Below, piece after piece: positions 9,401-16,639 of a stretch of DNA of 61,696 nucleotides (position 1 is its first letter; each line of letters opens with the position of its first letter). The notes under the pieces were generated by a model. That model saw only the letters and a program-made list of their open reading frames with translations, did no database searches and was not told the DNA's origin. Both the position numbers and the translations under genes were made by a program. Source of the stretch: Agrobacterium rubi TR3 = NBRC 13261 (lineage in GTDB: Bacteria; Pseudomonadota; Alphaproteobacteria; Rhizobiales; Rhizobiaceae); the NCBI RefSeq assembly GCF_000739935.1, contig NZ_BBJU01000031.1:1-61696 (forward strand), in the 5' to 3' direction.

Positions 9401-9860
9401 CTACGATCAAGGCCTCGTGGGCGTACTCCATATGTTGCACAAGCAGATCGACGCGGCAGTGGCCGACGCCTACGGATGGCCTGTAGACTTGGCAGATAAA
9501 GAAGTGCTCGGTCGTCTTGTCGCCCTGAATACAGAGCGGGCGGAAGGCGAGGGACTTGGCAAGGTTCACTGGATGCGCCCTGCATATCAAGACCCAGCGG
9601 GTCAAGCGACAGCAAAAGACAAGCAAGTCGAGCTCGACATTGGTCCTATCATGGGCATTCAAAAGGCTGCTTGGCCGAAATCTTTGCCAGAACAGATCGC
9701 TGCCGTTCGGCAAGAGTTGGCAAAAGTGGGGGAAGCGACAGCAGAGCAAATTGCTCGTAAATTCATTCGAGCTAGATCAACGGCAGTTGAGCCACTGCTC
9801 GAAAGTCTGACGGCGCTAGGACAAGCTAAGAGGATCGAGGAAGGCAGATATGCCGCCTGA
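6426..9860 (+). CDS. Large fused restriction endonuclease-DNA methyltransferase (type IIG/MmeI-like)
   Basis: 1144 residues from TTG 6426, the only possible start after the stop at 6402; AAGGTG lies upstream. An N-terminal PD-(D/E)XK-like pattern, GFIDVYRGGHFILETKQG (around residues 67-85), suggests a nuclease. The central N6-adenine methyltransferase has motif I DPACGSGNFLY near residue 418 and motif IV GNPPF near residue 576, separated by the usual spacer. A target-recognition region follows, and the last ~60 residues resemble a winged helix (EATAEQIARKF). The order nuclease, helical spacer, methylase, TRD fits single-chain type IIG/IIL enzymes. It is longer than MmeI and close to BREX PglX in size, but no brx or pgl partner genes are nearby, so a stand-alone restriction-modification role is preferred. 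Codon and base use are more AT-rich than the flanking plasmid, consistent with acquisition. Confidence 0.85.
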   Translation: MSKQTVDEFIARWKTTGGSEHANYQLFVIELTELLAVERPNPATDDDSNDHYRFERPVNFATHKRSTGFIDVYRGGHFILETKQGVDQKKDRAGNLAHGIPKRKQKRIGHGVRGTAAWDDTMLKARNQADNYARAVAREDGWPPFLIIVDVGHVIELYADFSKHGQGYNQFPDGNRYRIFIDDLRKDETRDLLRTIWTDPFSLDPSLKAAEVTREIASHLAELGKSFEGQGHDSETVARFLMRCLFSMFAEDVELIPRDSFQELLKKLRGHPEHAQPTLEGLWEVMNTGGFSQVLMQDLKRFNGGLFKNADALPLNSLQLGLLIEAAEADWKQVEPAIFGTLLERAIDKKQRHKLGAHYTPRSYVERLVTPTIIEPLREDWRDVQTAVQRLTEDGKRPEALGLVRNFHAHLCEIKVLDPACGSGNFLYIALEMMKRLEGEVTALIQELGDTKPLITVDPHQFLGIELNPWAANVAELVLWIGYLQWHFRTHGTAAPAEPVLRDFKNIKNADAVLDWEDRVPLLDSDNRPVTRWDGVTTTQHAVTGEDVPDQNARVPVFLYTKPSATVWPKADFIVGNPPFIGLRNIRKAYADGYLEALRSVYPDVPENADYVMYWWEKAANRARDYNSKGKSGARRFGLITTNSIKQSFNRAITARHLTDAKKPLSLLFAIPDHPWIDASDGAAVRIAMSVGAQGQREGRLLEISKEIESGNESEGITCVFSQGTGTIYSDLRIGVDILSAKPLMSNSGIACVGYQLTGQGFLVDPPVAARIANDEKTSKELLKPWLGGLGIQRNQSPKVAIDVCDLTLADLQSKHPMVFQHLSDTVLPERTENSRRSVRERWWVYGEARNTFRPALKSLKRMIVTSLTASNRIFVFAPSNTIADSTTVMFALDKGEHLSVLSSRFHVTWCLNSGGTLEDRPRYNKSACFDPFPFPTLDNKQQTLLRQLGEELDAHRKRQQAAHPLLTLTQMYNVLEKLRAGEAIKGRDKEIYDQGLVGVLHMLHKQIDAAVADAYGWPVDLADKEVLGRLVALNTERAEGEGLGKVHWMRPAYQDPAGQATAKDKQVELDIGPIMGIQKAAWPKSLPEQIAAVRQELAKVGEATAEQIARKFIRARSTAVEPLLESLTALGQAKRIEEGRYAA

Positions 9861-10172
9861 TCCGCGAAGCCTATATAAGCTTGCAATAGGATCGTAAGGG
9901 ACGGGCGATCGGTGTATCGGCTTGGTGTCAAAACCGCTACATCCACAACGGTTAGCCCGCCCCGGCCCGCTCTTTCATATTGGGCCGTAGGGCTGGGGCG
10001 GGCGGATGGCTGGCACTAACGGTCTTTTTTACTAGTGATGCTCTTGTGCAGCCGTTCCAGCTCGGCTGCATTACGCTCATCCGACGACCATGGCTACAGC
10101 GGCACAAACCGCAATCGCCCAGGTCTTGATCAAGCCATCGCGGCGGTCCGAGAGCATGATAACCTCACATAA
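9861..10172. other. Intergenic region with a GC-rich hairpin
   Basis: No supportable gene. A strong stem pairs GCCCGCCCCGGCCC (9955-9968) with GGGCTGGGGCGGGC (9990-10003), with one mismatch. A T-run (TCTTTTTT) follows about 20 bp later, so it may end transcription of the methyltransferase gene. The minus strand at 10000-10160 has fragments that look coding in two frames (for example ERNAAELERLHKS), possibly the remains of a lost small membrane-protein gene. Confidence 0.5.
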
Positions 10173-10919
10173 ATGCTGGATAGAATTTCGAGAGAGGGAA
10201 AGGCGCACTGGTCTATGAAGGCATTGAATGAGAGCGGTTATTGGATGGGCTGGATAACCGCTGTGACCGTCTGCTGCATTTGCTGCGCTGCTTTAGCGGC
10301 TAAGCTTTTTGCCAGTGAAATGGTTTGCACAGGCGTGGATGACGAACACTGTTTGCGCGAGTGGGTTTCTGCCCTTGGAAGTTGGGCCGCAGTCCCAGCG
10401 GCAGTGATCACCGTGGTTTTCCTTTCGAAGCAGATCGCGCAAACGCAAAACCAACACCAAGAGCGACTTGAAATAGATCTTCGTCCATCTGTGGAGATCG
10501 CCAAGAAGGCAAAGGAAGTCGCCAAGCTATTGATACCTAAAGTAAATGATATCAAGAAACTCTGGAATGTGCCGTATGAAGATCGGATCTACCCCGATTT
10601 TGGTCAAACTCATGAATTTCACATGCTTTTCCTGGATGCAAACCTCGAAAACGATATCTTTGACCGTTTCGAGAAAGAGGTCACGCACGTTAGTTCTCCG
10701 CAACTCGCGTGGTTGAGATCCAGTATCGCGTGTGAAATGATTGTAAATCGACCTTGTGAGGAATCTGATTTTCCTTACGTCCGTCAGCAAGTTCTGATTC
10801 AGTGCGATCTCTTCTGTCAGTGGATGGAACGTTGCGTTAGAGCGGCTGATGAATACATCAGCGACTGCGACAGGAAGATCGGCAAGCAAGTTGTCACTTC
10901 TTCAGCTGATACGGCTTGA
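10173..10919 (+). CDS. Two-TM hypothetical membrane protein
   Basis: 248 residues from ATG 10173; an alternative ATG at 10215 would drop 14 residues and lies behind a GAGAGGGAAAG stretch. Two hydrophobic segments, about residues 26-47 and 66-85, are joined by a short Cys-containing loop (MVCTGVDDEHC). A cytoplasmic region of about 160 residues follows. This topology resembles small membrane proteins found among defence and cargo genes, but I recognise no named family. It stands downstream of the restriction-methyltransferase with its own spacing of 312 bp, so co-transcription is doubtful. Confidence 0.65.
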   Translation: MLDRISREGKAHWSMKALNESGYWMGWITAVTVCCICCAALAAKLFASEMVCTGVDDEHCLREWVSALGSWAAVPAAVITVVFLSKQIAQTQNQHQERLEIDLRPSVEIAKKAKEVAKLLIPKVNDIKKLWNVPYEDRIYPDFGQTHEFHMLFLDANLENDIFDRFEKEVTHVSSPQLAWLRSSIACEMIVNRPCEESDFPYVRQQVLIQCDLFCQWMERCVRAADEYISDCDRKIGKQVVTSSADTA

Positions 10920-11055
10920 GATCGAGGTCCCGCATGTTAGTTTTCCAGCCCACAGGGCCGGAGCCTGCGCAGAGCGCTGGCGAAGCAGACGAAGGCCAGA
11001 ACGCGCTTATCCAAATTGCGCCGAAGTGACGGCCGAAGTCTCGTGGAAAACACCG

Positions 11056-11274
11056 CTATGATTTTTTACGCCGAGAAAGTTCAGAAAACGGCTCGCGGCC
11101 TAAAGCGGCCGCGAGCTTGCGCCAATCGCTACCTCCCATGCAGGGAAGACGCAGAATTTGAACGCTCGGCAGGTGAGCCATGTCCTCTACCGTTTCATAA
11201 CCATGCTGGTTGAGCATGAATACGGTTGAGGGCTTCATCTTGATATCGGAAAGGGATTTTGGTTCGTTTGTCAT
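11056..11274 (-). CDS. RNA polymerase alpha-CTD-like helix-hairpin-helix protein (72 aa)
   Basis: From MTNEPKSLSDIKMKPSTV to the basic tail SRRKKS. The sequence can be laid along the C-terminal domain of RNA polymerase alpha subunit: LSDIKMKPS for the first helix, NQHGYETVEDMAHL for the next, then LPCMGGSDWRKLAAALG for the helix-hairpin-helix that binds DNA in alpha. The first ~230 residues of alpha are lacking, so it cannot enter the core as alpha does. It could bind DNA, or alter transcription by mimicry. It lies 57 bp downstream of a zinc-ribbon gene on the same strand, and the two may form an operon. Confidence 0.65.
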   Translation of the reverse strand: MTNEPKSLSDIKMKPSTVFMLNQHGYETVEDMAHLPSVQILRLPCMGGSDWRKLAAALGREPFSELSRRKKS

Positions 11275-11330
11275 TGCTGCACGATTCACAACATCCACGC
11301 CGTTAGCAATGTGCAAATCTGCACCTCGGC

Positions 11331-11615
11331 CTAACGAGGCAGCTGACCCATGATCCACCGATTTCCGAGGCGGTTGCCACAGGCTCGACAGCGTAATCTT
11401 GCTTGCAGTGAACCGAGAAAGGCGTTTCCCCATTTCTTGCGGACAGCCTCCCGGTCGATCCACGTTTCGCGCTCACACGACGAACAAAAGCAACCAAGCG
11501 TGATGTATTGTGGAAGATCATCCAGTGCCGTGTTGACCGGATCAGGAACCGGCCCAATGTAAGTGATCTGGTCACGTCTGAGTTTACTAGCTTCGGAATC
11601 CCTTGGCTGTTTCAT
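11331..11615 (-). CDS. Zinc-ribbon-like small protein
   Basis: About 94 residues from the ATG at 11615 (MKQPRDSEASKLRRD); a longer version starts at 11660. Two Cys pairs, CSSC and CRAC, about 30 residues apart, form a probable zinc ribbon, with basic residues around them (LQARLRCRACGNRLGNRW). DNA or RNA binding is plausible. The gene precedes the alpha-CTD-like gene on the same strand. No named family recognised. Confidence 0.62.
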   Translation of the reverse strand: MKQPRDSEASKLRRDQITYIGPVPDPVNTALDDLPQYITLGCFCSSCERETWIDREAVRKKWGNAFLGSLQARLRCRACGNRLGNRWIMGQLPR

Positions 11616-11698
11616 AACCTGTCCATAGCAGCCAATCTTGCAGTCATTAAAACTGCGCACGTTCGATGAGCTTCATCTTAATGAGTGATACCATAGAA

Positions 11699-11902
11699 GG
11701 CCCAGTCGGCCCGAAGCTGCGATTTTGGCTAATTCGAAGAACGTTGTGGGAACATACCGAGCGGGATTGACCTGCGACGGTCATTCAAGCCCTGTTATAG
11801 TAGCTGGCCTTCACCGTCCTGCCGCGTAAGCCACTCTAAAGTTACAGTTTCCTCGTTTGTTCTTGAAGTTGGCCAAAATCGCAGCTTCGGGCCGACTGGG
11901 CC
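11699..11902. repeat. Perfect 31-bp inverted repeat around a 142-bp core
   Basis: Arm 11699-11729 (starting GGCCCAGTCGGCCCGAAGCT, ending GATTTTGGC) is the exact reverse complement of 11872-11902. The 142-bp core has no open frame. A 21-bp partial third copy is at 5595-5615. The size and structure resemble a miniature inverted-repeat element or a recombination remnant, but no target duplication was recognised. Confidence 0.85.
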
Positions 11903-12154
11903 ATTTTGCCGGAGAAAGTCGGTCCCGGCTTCCGCTTCGCGGCGCAAGCTAAGCCTCCTGCGGCTTCCTTTTTCCCGGCAAAACCGCGTCGAGAATTCCC
12001 GCTTTCCCGGCCTGAAGAACGGCCGTCGCTATGCTGAAAGCTCCGATACTCTTCATTGTTCGTTTGGCTCGTCGCGACGAGCAAGCGCCGACCGACACGC
12101 CGAGCGGCACTCGACACGGTGCACTTTCTCATTGCGATAATTCACGTTGAACTA

Positions 12155-12275
12155 GATCTGCCCGTGAAGCGGAGCGCCCAACACTCGGAGCGCAGCGGGC
12201 AGATCGATCCGGGGAACCGGCTGGCCGGTTCACTTCTGGAATGAGCGTCCGAGAAGCGGACGCACAATTTTTTTA
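12155..12275 (+). ncRNA. Candidate structured RNA with three hairpins and a terminator
   Basis: Three consecutive perfect stems: GATCTGCCCG (12155-12164) with CGGGCAGATC (12196-12205); GAACCGG (12214-12220) with CCGGTTC (12225-12231); GCGTCCG (12245-12251) with CGGACGC (12257-12263). A run of seven T follows at 12268-12274. The last stem plus T-run is a normal Rho-independent terminator, but no coding gene on the plus strand ends just before it. The transcript would therefore be a short non-coding RNA of about 100-130 nt upstream of the ParB-like gene. Function unknown. Confidence 0.5.
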
Positions 12276-12556
12276 TACCTATCCGCTCTTACGACAGGTC
12301 GCGGATCGCGCCAATGGGCAAGCGCGCAAGCGCTGTCCCTCGTCTGGAAAAACGGCTTTCACCGCCGAGCCGGCGAACCTTCCGTTTTTCCCTCCTCCGG
12401 ACCCATGACCCGCTCCACCCCCTGACGGGAGCGGGCTGCGCCCTCCCCCTTCGTTCCGCCGGATGTGGGGGCACATCCTACGGAACGTAGGCAGAGGCTT
12501 CGCCCACTAGCGGGGCTTGCTCCCAAGGGAACCGGGAAAACTTTGGAGATTGACCT

Positions 12557-14494
12557 ATGACCGAGATTGTCAGCATTCCGCTTAGCAAGCTTGATACGGA
12601 CCCGAAAAACGTCCGCAAAACCTACAAGGCCGAGGGCGTCGAAAGCCTCGCAGCGTCCATTCTCGCCAATGGTGTTGTTCAGAACATCGTCGTGCGCAAG
12701 GCTCCAAAGGGCCGTTATTTTGTTACGGCGGGCGGTCGTCGGCGCGCTGCCCTGTTGCTCCTTGTCGAACGCGGCCAGATCTCAGCCGATTATGCCGTGA
12801 ACGCTATCGTAAAGACCGCCGACGAGGCGACAGAGCTTAGCCTGACCGAGAACGTGCAGCGTGAGGAAATGCACCCTGCTGAGCAGTATGTGGCGTTTCA
12901 GGCCATGGTCAACGAGGGCAAGGCCATCGTGGATATCGCTGCGCGGTTCGGTGTCACTGAAATCATCGTTCGCCGCCGTTTGGCCTTGGCGAAGGTCTCG
13001 CCGGTCTTGCTGGCCCTGTTTCGCGACGACGAAATGACGTTTGAGCAGCTGACCGCCTTCACGGTCTGCGATGATCATGAGCGGCAGGAACAGGTCTGGG
13101 AGTCTCTTGATCGATGGAGCCGCGATGTATCGCGGATCAAGTCGGCACTGATGACGGACGAGATTGCCGGTAGCGATAAGCGTATCAAGTTCATCGGTGG
13201 CCTAGATGTCTATGAACAGGCAGGAGGCGCAGTTCGCCGCGACCTGTTCGATGCGCAGGGAGGCGGGTTCGCGCTCGACGTAATATTGGTTGAAAAGCTG
13301 GTCAGCGAGAAGTTGGCAGCGGTAGCCGAGCCGTTTTTGTCGCAGGGCTGGAAATTTGTCGAAACCTACATGCAGCGGCCCGACTGGATTTTCGGCGTTC
13401 CTCGCGTCTATCCGAAACAGATCGAGCTTTCCCCTGATGAACAATCGGAACGTTTCCGCCTGTGCGCCGAGCACGATGAACTCGTAGAGCTCATGGACCG
13501 TGACGAGGGCGAGGAAAGCCATTCCGAGCGCATCGATGCCATTAGCGCACGACTGGATGAACTGGACTCGATGCAGGAAGTCTTTTCCGACGAGGACAAG
13601 GCGAAAAGCGGGGTGATCGTTTCGTTGGACTACTACGGAAGGGCGGATATTGCCGTTGGCATCCGCAAGCCGGGTGATGACGAACAGACCGAGCAAGCGG
13701 AAACGGAGGATGACGATAGCGGGTCCGAGGTTTCCGAGAAGGGTGAGGAAGTCGGCCCGCCCAAGATCGTCCACTCTGCTGTGCTGGTCGAAGACCTGAC
13801 AGCGCAGAAGACCGCCGCGCTCCGCGTCGAACTTGCCAACAATCCCGATGTCGCTCTGGTCGGCGTCGTTCACGCCATGCTGCTCGATCTTGTTTATCCC
13901 GGCACCTATGGCCGTTCACGAGGGATGACCGCATTGCAGATCGCGGTGACGCATGAGCGTCTGCAAGGTTCGATGAAAAGACCGGATGCGAGCCGGGCGA
14001 CCGAGGAATGGGATCGGATTGCGGAAAATTTCGGTTATCAACTCCCCGGCGAGCCGGAAGACCTATGGGACCATCTTCTTGATAAGTCGCAGTCGGAGCT
14101 TTTGGGACTGCTGGCCTATGCCGCTGCGCACACCCTTAATGCGGTCGAGACGAAACATAGCTTCCGCAGGGACGCATGCGCCCATGCAGACCAGATCGGG
14201 CGCACCCTCAAGGTTGATATGACCGACTGGTTCGAGACGACAGCGGAGAGCTATTTTTCGAGCCTCAACCGCGCAGGCATTCAAGCGGCGCTGGCAGAAG
14301 TGAAAGGCGCTGATTTCGCTTCGCGTGTCGCAGGTATGAAAAAGGCCGAGGCGGCAGCTTTTGCCGAAACCGCCATCAAGGGGTCCGACTGGCTTCCGTC
14401 GCTGGTGCGGATCGCGCCTGATCCAAAGGGCGAGAAGGAACAAACGGAAGCCCGTTCAGAGGATGAGCAAACTTTCCCGATGGCAGCGGAATAG
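12557..14494 (+). CDS. Large ParB/Spo0J-domain plasmid protein
   Basis: 645 residues; ATG 12557 follows GGAGATTGACCT. The N-terminal ~110 residues are a ParB N-domain: IPLSKLDTDPKNVRKTY, then AGGRRRAALLLL (the box with the arginine-rich CTP-binding motif) and LSLTENVQREEMHPAEQ. A helix-turn-helix follows around residues 125-150 (VDIAARFGVTEIIVRRRLAL). The remaining ~480 residues, with an acidic stretch near residues 375-400 (ETEDDDSGSEVSEKGEE), are far longer than in chromosomal ParB. Proteins of this size class are common on alphaproteobacterial plasmids. A partition or gene-regulation role is likely, but a parA is not adjacent (it is at 22 kb with its own RHH partner). It probably shares a transcript with the 59-aa gene downstream. 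Confidence 0.85.
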   Translation: MTEIVSIPLSKLDTDPKNVRKTYKAEGVESLAASILANGVVQNIVVRKAPKGRYFVTAGGRRRAALLLLVERGQISADYAVNAIVKTADEATELSLTENVQREEMHPAEQYVAFQAMVNEGKAIVDIAARFGVTEIIVRRRLALAKVSPVLLALFRDDEMTFEQLTAFTVCDDHERQEQVWESLDRWSRDVSRIKSALMTDEIAGSDKRIKFIGGLDVYEQAGGAVRRDLFDAQGGGFALDVILVEKLVSEKLAAVAEPFLSQGWKFVETYMQRPDWIFGVPRVYPKQIELSPDEQSERFRLCAEHDELVELMDRDEGEESHSERIDAISARLDELDSMQEVFSDEDKAKSGVIVSLDYYGRADIAVGIRKPGDDEQTEQAETEDDDSGSEVSEKGEEVGPPKIVHSAVLVEDLTAQKTAALRVELANNPDVALVGVVHAMLLDLVYPGTYGRSRGMTALQIAVTHERLQGSMKRPDASRATEEWDRIAENFGYQLPGEPEDLWDHLLDKSQSELLGLLAYAAAHTLNAVETKHSFRRDACAHADQIGRTLKVDMTDWFETTAESYFSSLNRAGIQAALAEVKGADFASRVAGMKKAEAAAFAETAIKGSDWLPSLVRIAPDPKGEKEQTEARSEDEQTFPMAAE

Positions 14495-14507
14495 CCGCGC
14501 TGCTGTT

Positions 14508-14537
14508 AGCCGGTCACGTCCTCCAGCGTGACCGGCT
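14508..14537. other. Perfect hairpin between ParB-like gene and its small partner
   Basis: AGCCGGTCACG (14508-14518) pairs with CGTGACCGGCT (14527-14537) around an 8-base loop. The following bases are CCCCTTT, so termination would be weak. It may attenuate or stabilise the transcript between the two genes. Confidence 0.55.
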
Positions 14538-14560
14538 CCCCTTTCGACGCGAGGCAAGTC

Positions 14561-14740
14561 ATGTTCGATCAAGTTCCCGACCCCACCAAAGCAGCCGAAT
14601 GTTGCTGCCAACTCATTCAAGCGTATCTGTCCGATCCAGAGCATGTGGATTGGAGCGACGTTCAAACGGCCGTTAACACGGCGCTGGAAGCTTTCAATCT
14701 TCCGCCCACGTTCTTCGAGGAACAGGCTCAAACCGCCTGA
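14561..14740 (+). CDS. Small acidic protein downstream of ParB-like gene (59 aa)
   Basis: ATG 14561 follows CGAGGCAAGTC; the protein runs MFDQVPDPTKAAECCCQLIQ to EEQAQTA. It is acidic, has three adjacent Cys residues and is otherwise helical. An upstream GTG at 14528 is in frame but lies inside the preceding hairpin. I recognise no domain. Its position suggests it works with, or is only co-expressed with, the ParB-like protein. Confidence 0.62.
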   Translation: MFDQVPDPTKAAECCCQLIQAYLSDPEHVDWSDVQTAVNTALEAFNLPPTFFEEQAQTA

Positions 14741-15095
14741 TTCCCGGTTGTCACCCGCGCCGCCCGTCTTTGGTCCGATACCAGAGGCGGGCGTTCTGTC
14801 ATTTGCAAACTTAGTGCAATACGGGGATGAAAAGCCGGTTCATGGGTTCGGATCGTCGCGAAACGCGCCTCTCCGTTGAAAGGAGGCCCAGGCCCCCTCC
14901 TCTCAAACTCTCCTTCCCACCCGAGGTCAAAAAGCCCTCTAAAGGTGTCGTTAACCGAGAGTTTGAGCCATTTCGGTAACGTCGCCGCACGCTGTTGCGC
15001 ACGTCGATACGAATATAAACCCATGATTTGCAGGGGTTCTAGGCGGAAAAACCGCATTTGAGTGCGAATTACGATTGCGAGAAAGCTCAATCGTT

Positions 15096-15110
15096 GCGCC
15101 AAGTTGGGTA
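15096..15110. promoter_or_regulatory. CCAA-N-TTGG operator-like site before repC
   Basis: GCGCCAAGTTGGGTA. One member of a set of near-palindromes on this plasmid; see the sites at 17191, 20986-21089, 39719 and 57569. Confidence 0.5.
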
Positions 15111-15203
15111 ATCGGGCTATGTATCGCACTTAGCCGGAATCAGATACTGTTCCGACTCGCACATTCTAACTGAATTTTTGGAGAAGACACCGGCCCAGAA
15201 AAA

Positions 15204-15293
15204 GAAAACCGCTCCCGAGAAACCCCGGAAGCGGTCTGCAAAGTCAAATAATTAAGCAGATTTGTTCTCGCAGACCCTCCTTCCCCTGTCAAT
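15204..15293 (-). ncRNA. Candidate antisense counter-transcript RNA controlling repC
   Basis: On the minus strand TTGACA (15288-15293) could be a -35 element. About 55 bases later a strong hairpin pairs ACCGCTTCCG with CGGGAGCGGT (15208-15235), followed by TTTTCTTTTT. Such a short antisense RNA with a terminator of this kind lies just upstream of repC in repABC plasmids and blocks RepC synthesis. The -10 element is weak, so the exact 5' end is not fixed. Confidence 0.6.
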
Positions 15294-15358
15294 AAGAAAA
15301 ACGCCTTTTCGGTGAACGGCGAAGCTTTGTCTGGTCCCTTGAACAGGAGACAGGACAA

Positions 15359-16639
15359 ATGAGGGAAACCCTCACGAACAAGCGGCTAACTGGCCGCAGA
15401 ATGACAAAGGAGAGAGCCGAGTTCCGGCGACTGGCACAGTCAACGGAAGTCGGAACGGTGACCCGCGGCCAGTTGGCCGTGTTGTCACAGAGCCTTCCAT
15501 GCACTGGTCTTATTACCAGTACCGAAAGCCATCTCCTTACAGTGATCATCAACACCGCCCGGGCCGACGCCTTCGACAAGGGCGGGCGACCCATTGTGTT
15601 CAAGTCCAACAATCAGCTGGGGTTTGAGATTAACCGCTCGCCTGGGCGGGTCAGCCGTATCCTGTCGAGGTTGTTCGACGCCGGGCTCCTTACCATGCAG
15701 GACAGCGCGAATTTCAAGCGCTACCCGATCAGGGACGGCGAAGGTGAAATTTCGGACGCTTGTGGCATCGATTTGCGTGTGCTGATTGCCCGCTACCGTG
15801 AACTCGACGCCCTTGTGCGGCAGAAGCGTGAGGAGAAACGCGCCAATGACGCCGCCGCGCGCCGATTCAGGGACGCACTCAGGAGCGCCCGTTACGCGCT
15901 GATGAATGCCGCCGATATGACGGAAACCGCCCTCGCGAGCCTTGCATCTCGTATCGACCGTATCGCTGCTTTCGTTGGTATCGCCAGCAGAGCGCCCGCG
16001 GTTGTTTCGAGACGGGCAGCGCGCCTGTTGGAGTGGCTTGTTGGACGCTCCGTGCAGGCGTCGAGGCATCCTGAAAGCGTGTCTGATCATGATAATATGA
16101 CATGCACGAATGTCGAAAACGACATGCACAAACAGATTACAAACCCCCATCCCTTTGACTTGAGTAAAGAAGAACGGCGTCCGGCTGAAGCCGGACAACA
16201 CAATTCACATAAGGCTGGCTACGCCAGCAAGAGGGCTTTTGAGGAAAGCCTGACGAGAGGATCCGACCCAGACAATAGGCAATCTCGCCCGCAGCAAGGG
16301 ATTGTTGCTCTTGATGATGTGTGGAGGGCGGCGCCATCGTTGAAAGACTATTTCACCACCGCGCCACGCAGCTGGTCCGATCTCGCCCGCATCGCCCCGC
16401 AGATTTGCCGTTTGGCGGGTGTCTCAGAGGACGCGCGGCTTCGCGCCGTCGATCAGATGGGCCAGCAGGCCGCCGCGATCGCCATCGCGGTCACGTTCGA
16501 GAAATATTCCCGCCAAGAAGTCAGCTCGCCCGGAGGATATCTGCGCGCCATGACGGACCGGGCGGCGTCCGGTGAGCTTCATCTTTCGCGTTCCGTCTTC
16601 GGGCTTGCCGCCCGCAACTCTATGGAGGCTTTAAATTGA
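15359..16639 (+). CDS. repC: RepC-type replication initiator
   Basis: 426 residues, the usual RepC length; ATG 15359 follows CAGGAGA. Family features: the segment ending GGRPIVFKSNNQLGFEI with a helix-turn-helix (SPGRVSRILSRLFDAGLLT), then NFKRYPIRDGEGEIS and GIDLRVLIARYREL, matching the RepC pattern VFPSNAQL...KRYARRD...FGFDL. The C-terminus has SPGGYLRAMTDRAASGE, the conserved end of RepC. RepC initiates replication, and in known repABC plasmids its origin lies within repC itself. Similarity in the N-terminal part looks distant. RepA and RepB are not adjacent, so this is a repC-only arrangement. The last base pairs overlap the next gene's TTG start (TTGA), implying coupling with the exported nuclease. 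Confidence 0.88.
   Translation: MRETLTNKRLTGRRMTKERAEFRRLAQSTEVGTVTRGQLAVLSQSLPCTGLITSTESHLLTVIINTARADAFDKGGRPIVFKSNNQLGFEINRSPGRVSRILSRLFDAGLLTMQDSANFKRYPIRDGEGEISDACGIDLRVLIARYRELDALVRQKREEKRANDAAARRFRDALRSARYALMNAADMTETALASLASRIDRIAAFVGIASRAPAVVSRRAARLLEWLVGRSVQASRHPESVSDHDNMTCTNVENDMHKQITNPHPFDLSKEERRPAEAGQHNSHKAGYASKRAFEESLTRGSDPDNRQSRPQQGIVALDDVWRAAPSLKDYFTTAPRSWSDLARIAPQICRLAGVSEDARLRAVDQMGQQAAAIAIAVTFEKYSRQEVSSPGGYLRAMTDRAASGELHLSRSVFGLAARNSMEALN
16085..16138. repeat. AT-rich patch with direct repeats inside repC; origin candidate
   Basis: GACATGCAC occurs at 16099-16107 and 16121-16129 within an AT-rich stretch (GATCATGATAATATGACATG). RepC origins in related plasmids lie in an AT-rich part of repC, so this is the best candidate for oriV in the window. 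The same bases encode a non-conserved linker of RepC. Confidence 0.45.

Larger units (their letters stand above)
11616..12556. other. 940-bp non-coding region upstream of the ParB-like gene
   Basis: Contains the 31-bp inverted repeat pair (11699-11902), a hairpin-rich candidate RNA with terminator (12155-12275) and, from 12276 to 12556, a GC-rich leader ahead of the ParB-like gene. Short open frames here have no ribosome sites and no recognisable similarity, and I do not regard them as genes. An inner stem (CGTCGCGACG near 12070) adds to the structure. Confidence 0.6.
14741..15358. other. 618-bp control region upstream of repC
   Basis: No gene. Holds a CCAAGTTGG operator-like site (15096-15110), a candidate minus-strand counter-transcript (about 15204-15293) and the ribosome site of repC (CAGGAGACAGGACA). 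The layout matches the intergenic control segment found before repC in repABC plasmids, although repA and repB are not beside it. Confidence 0.6.

Noticed and set aside
6426..9860. Considered as BREX PglX
   Set aside because: Length and methylase motifs are compatible, but no brxA, brxB, brxC or pglZ gene is nearby, and an N-terminal D-ETK nuclease pattern fits a type IIG enzyme better.
12276..12556. Short frames in the ParB leader (about 60 codons, minus strand)
   Set aside because: Low-complexity translations of GC-rich leader DNA without starts, ribosome sites or similarity.
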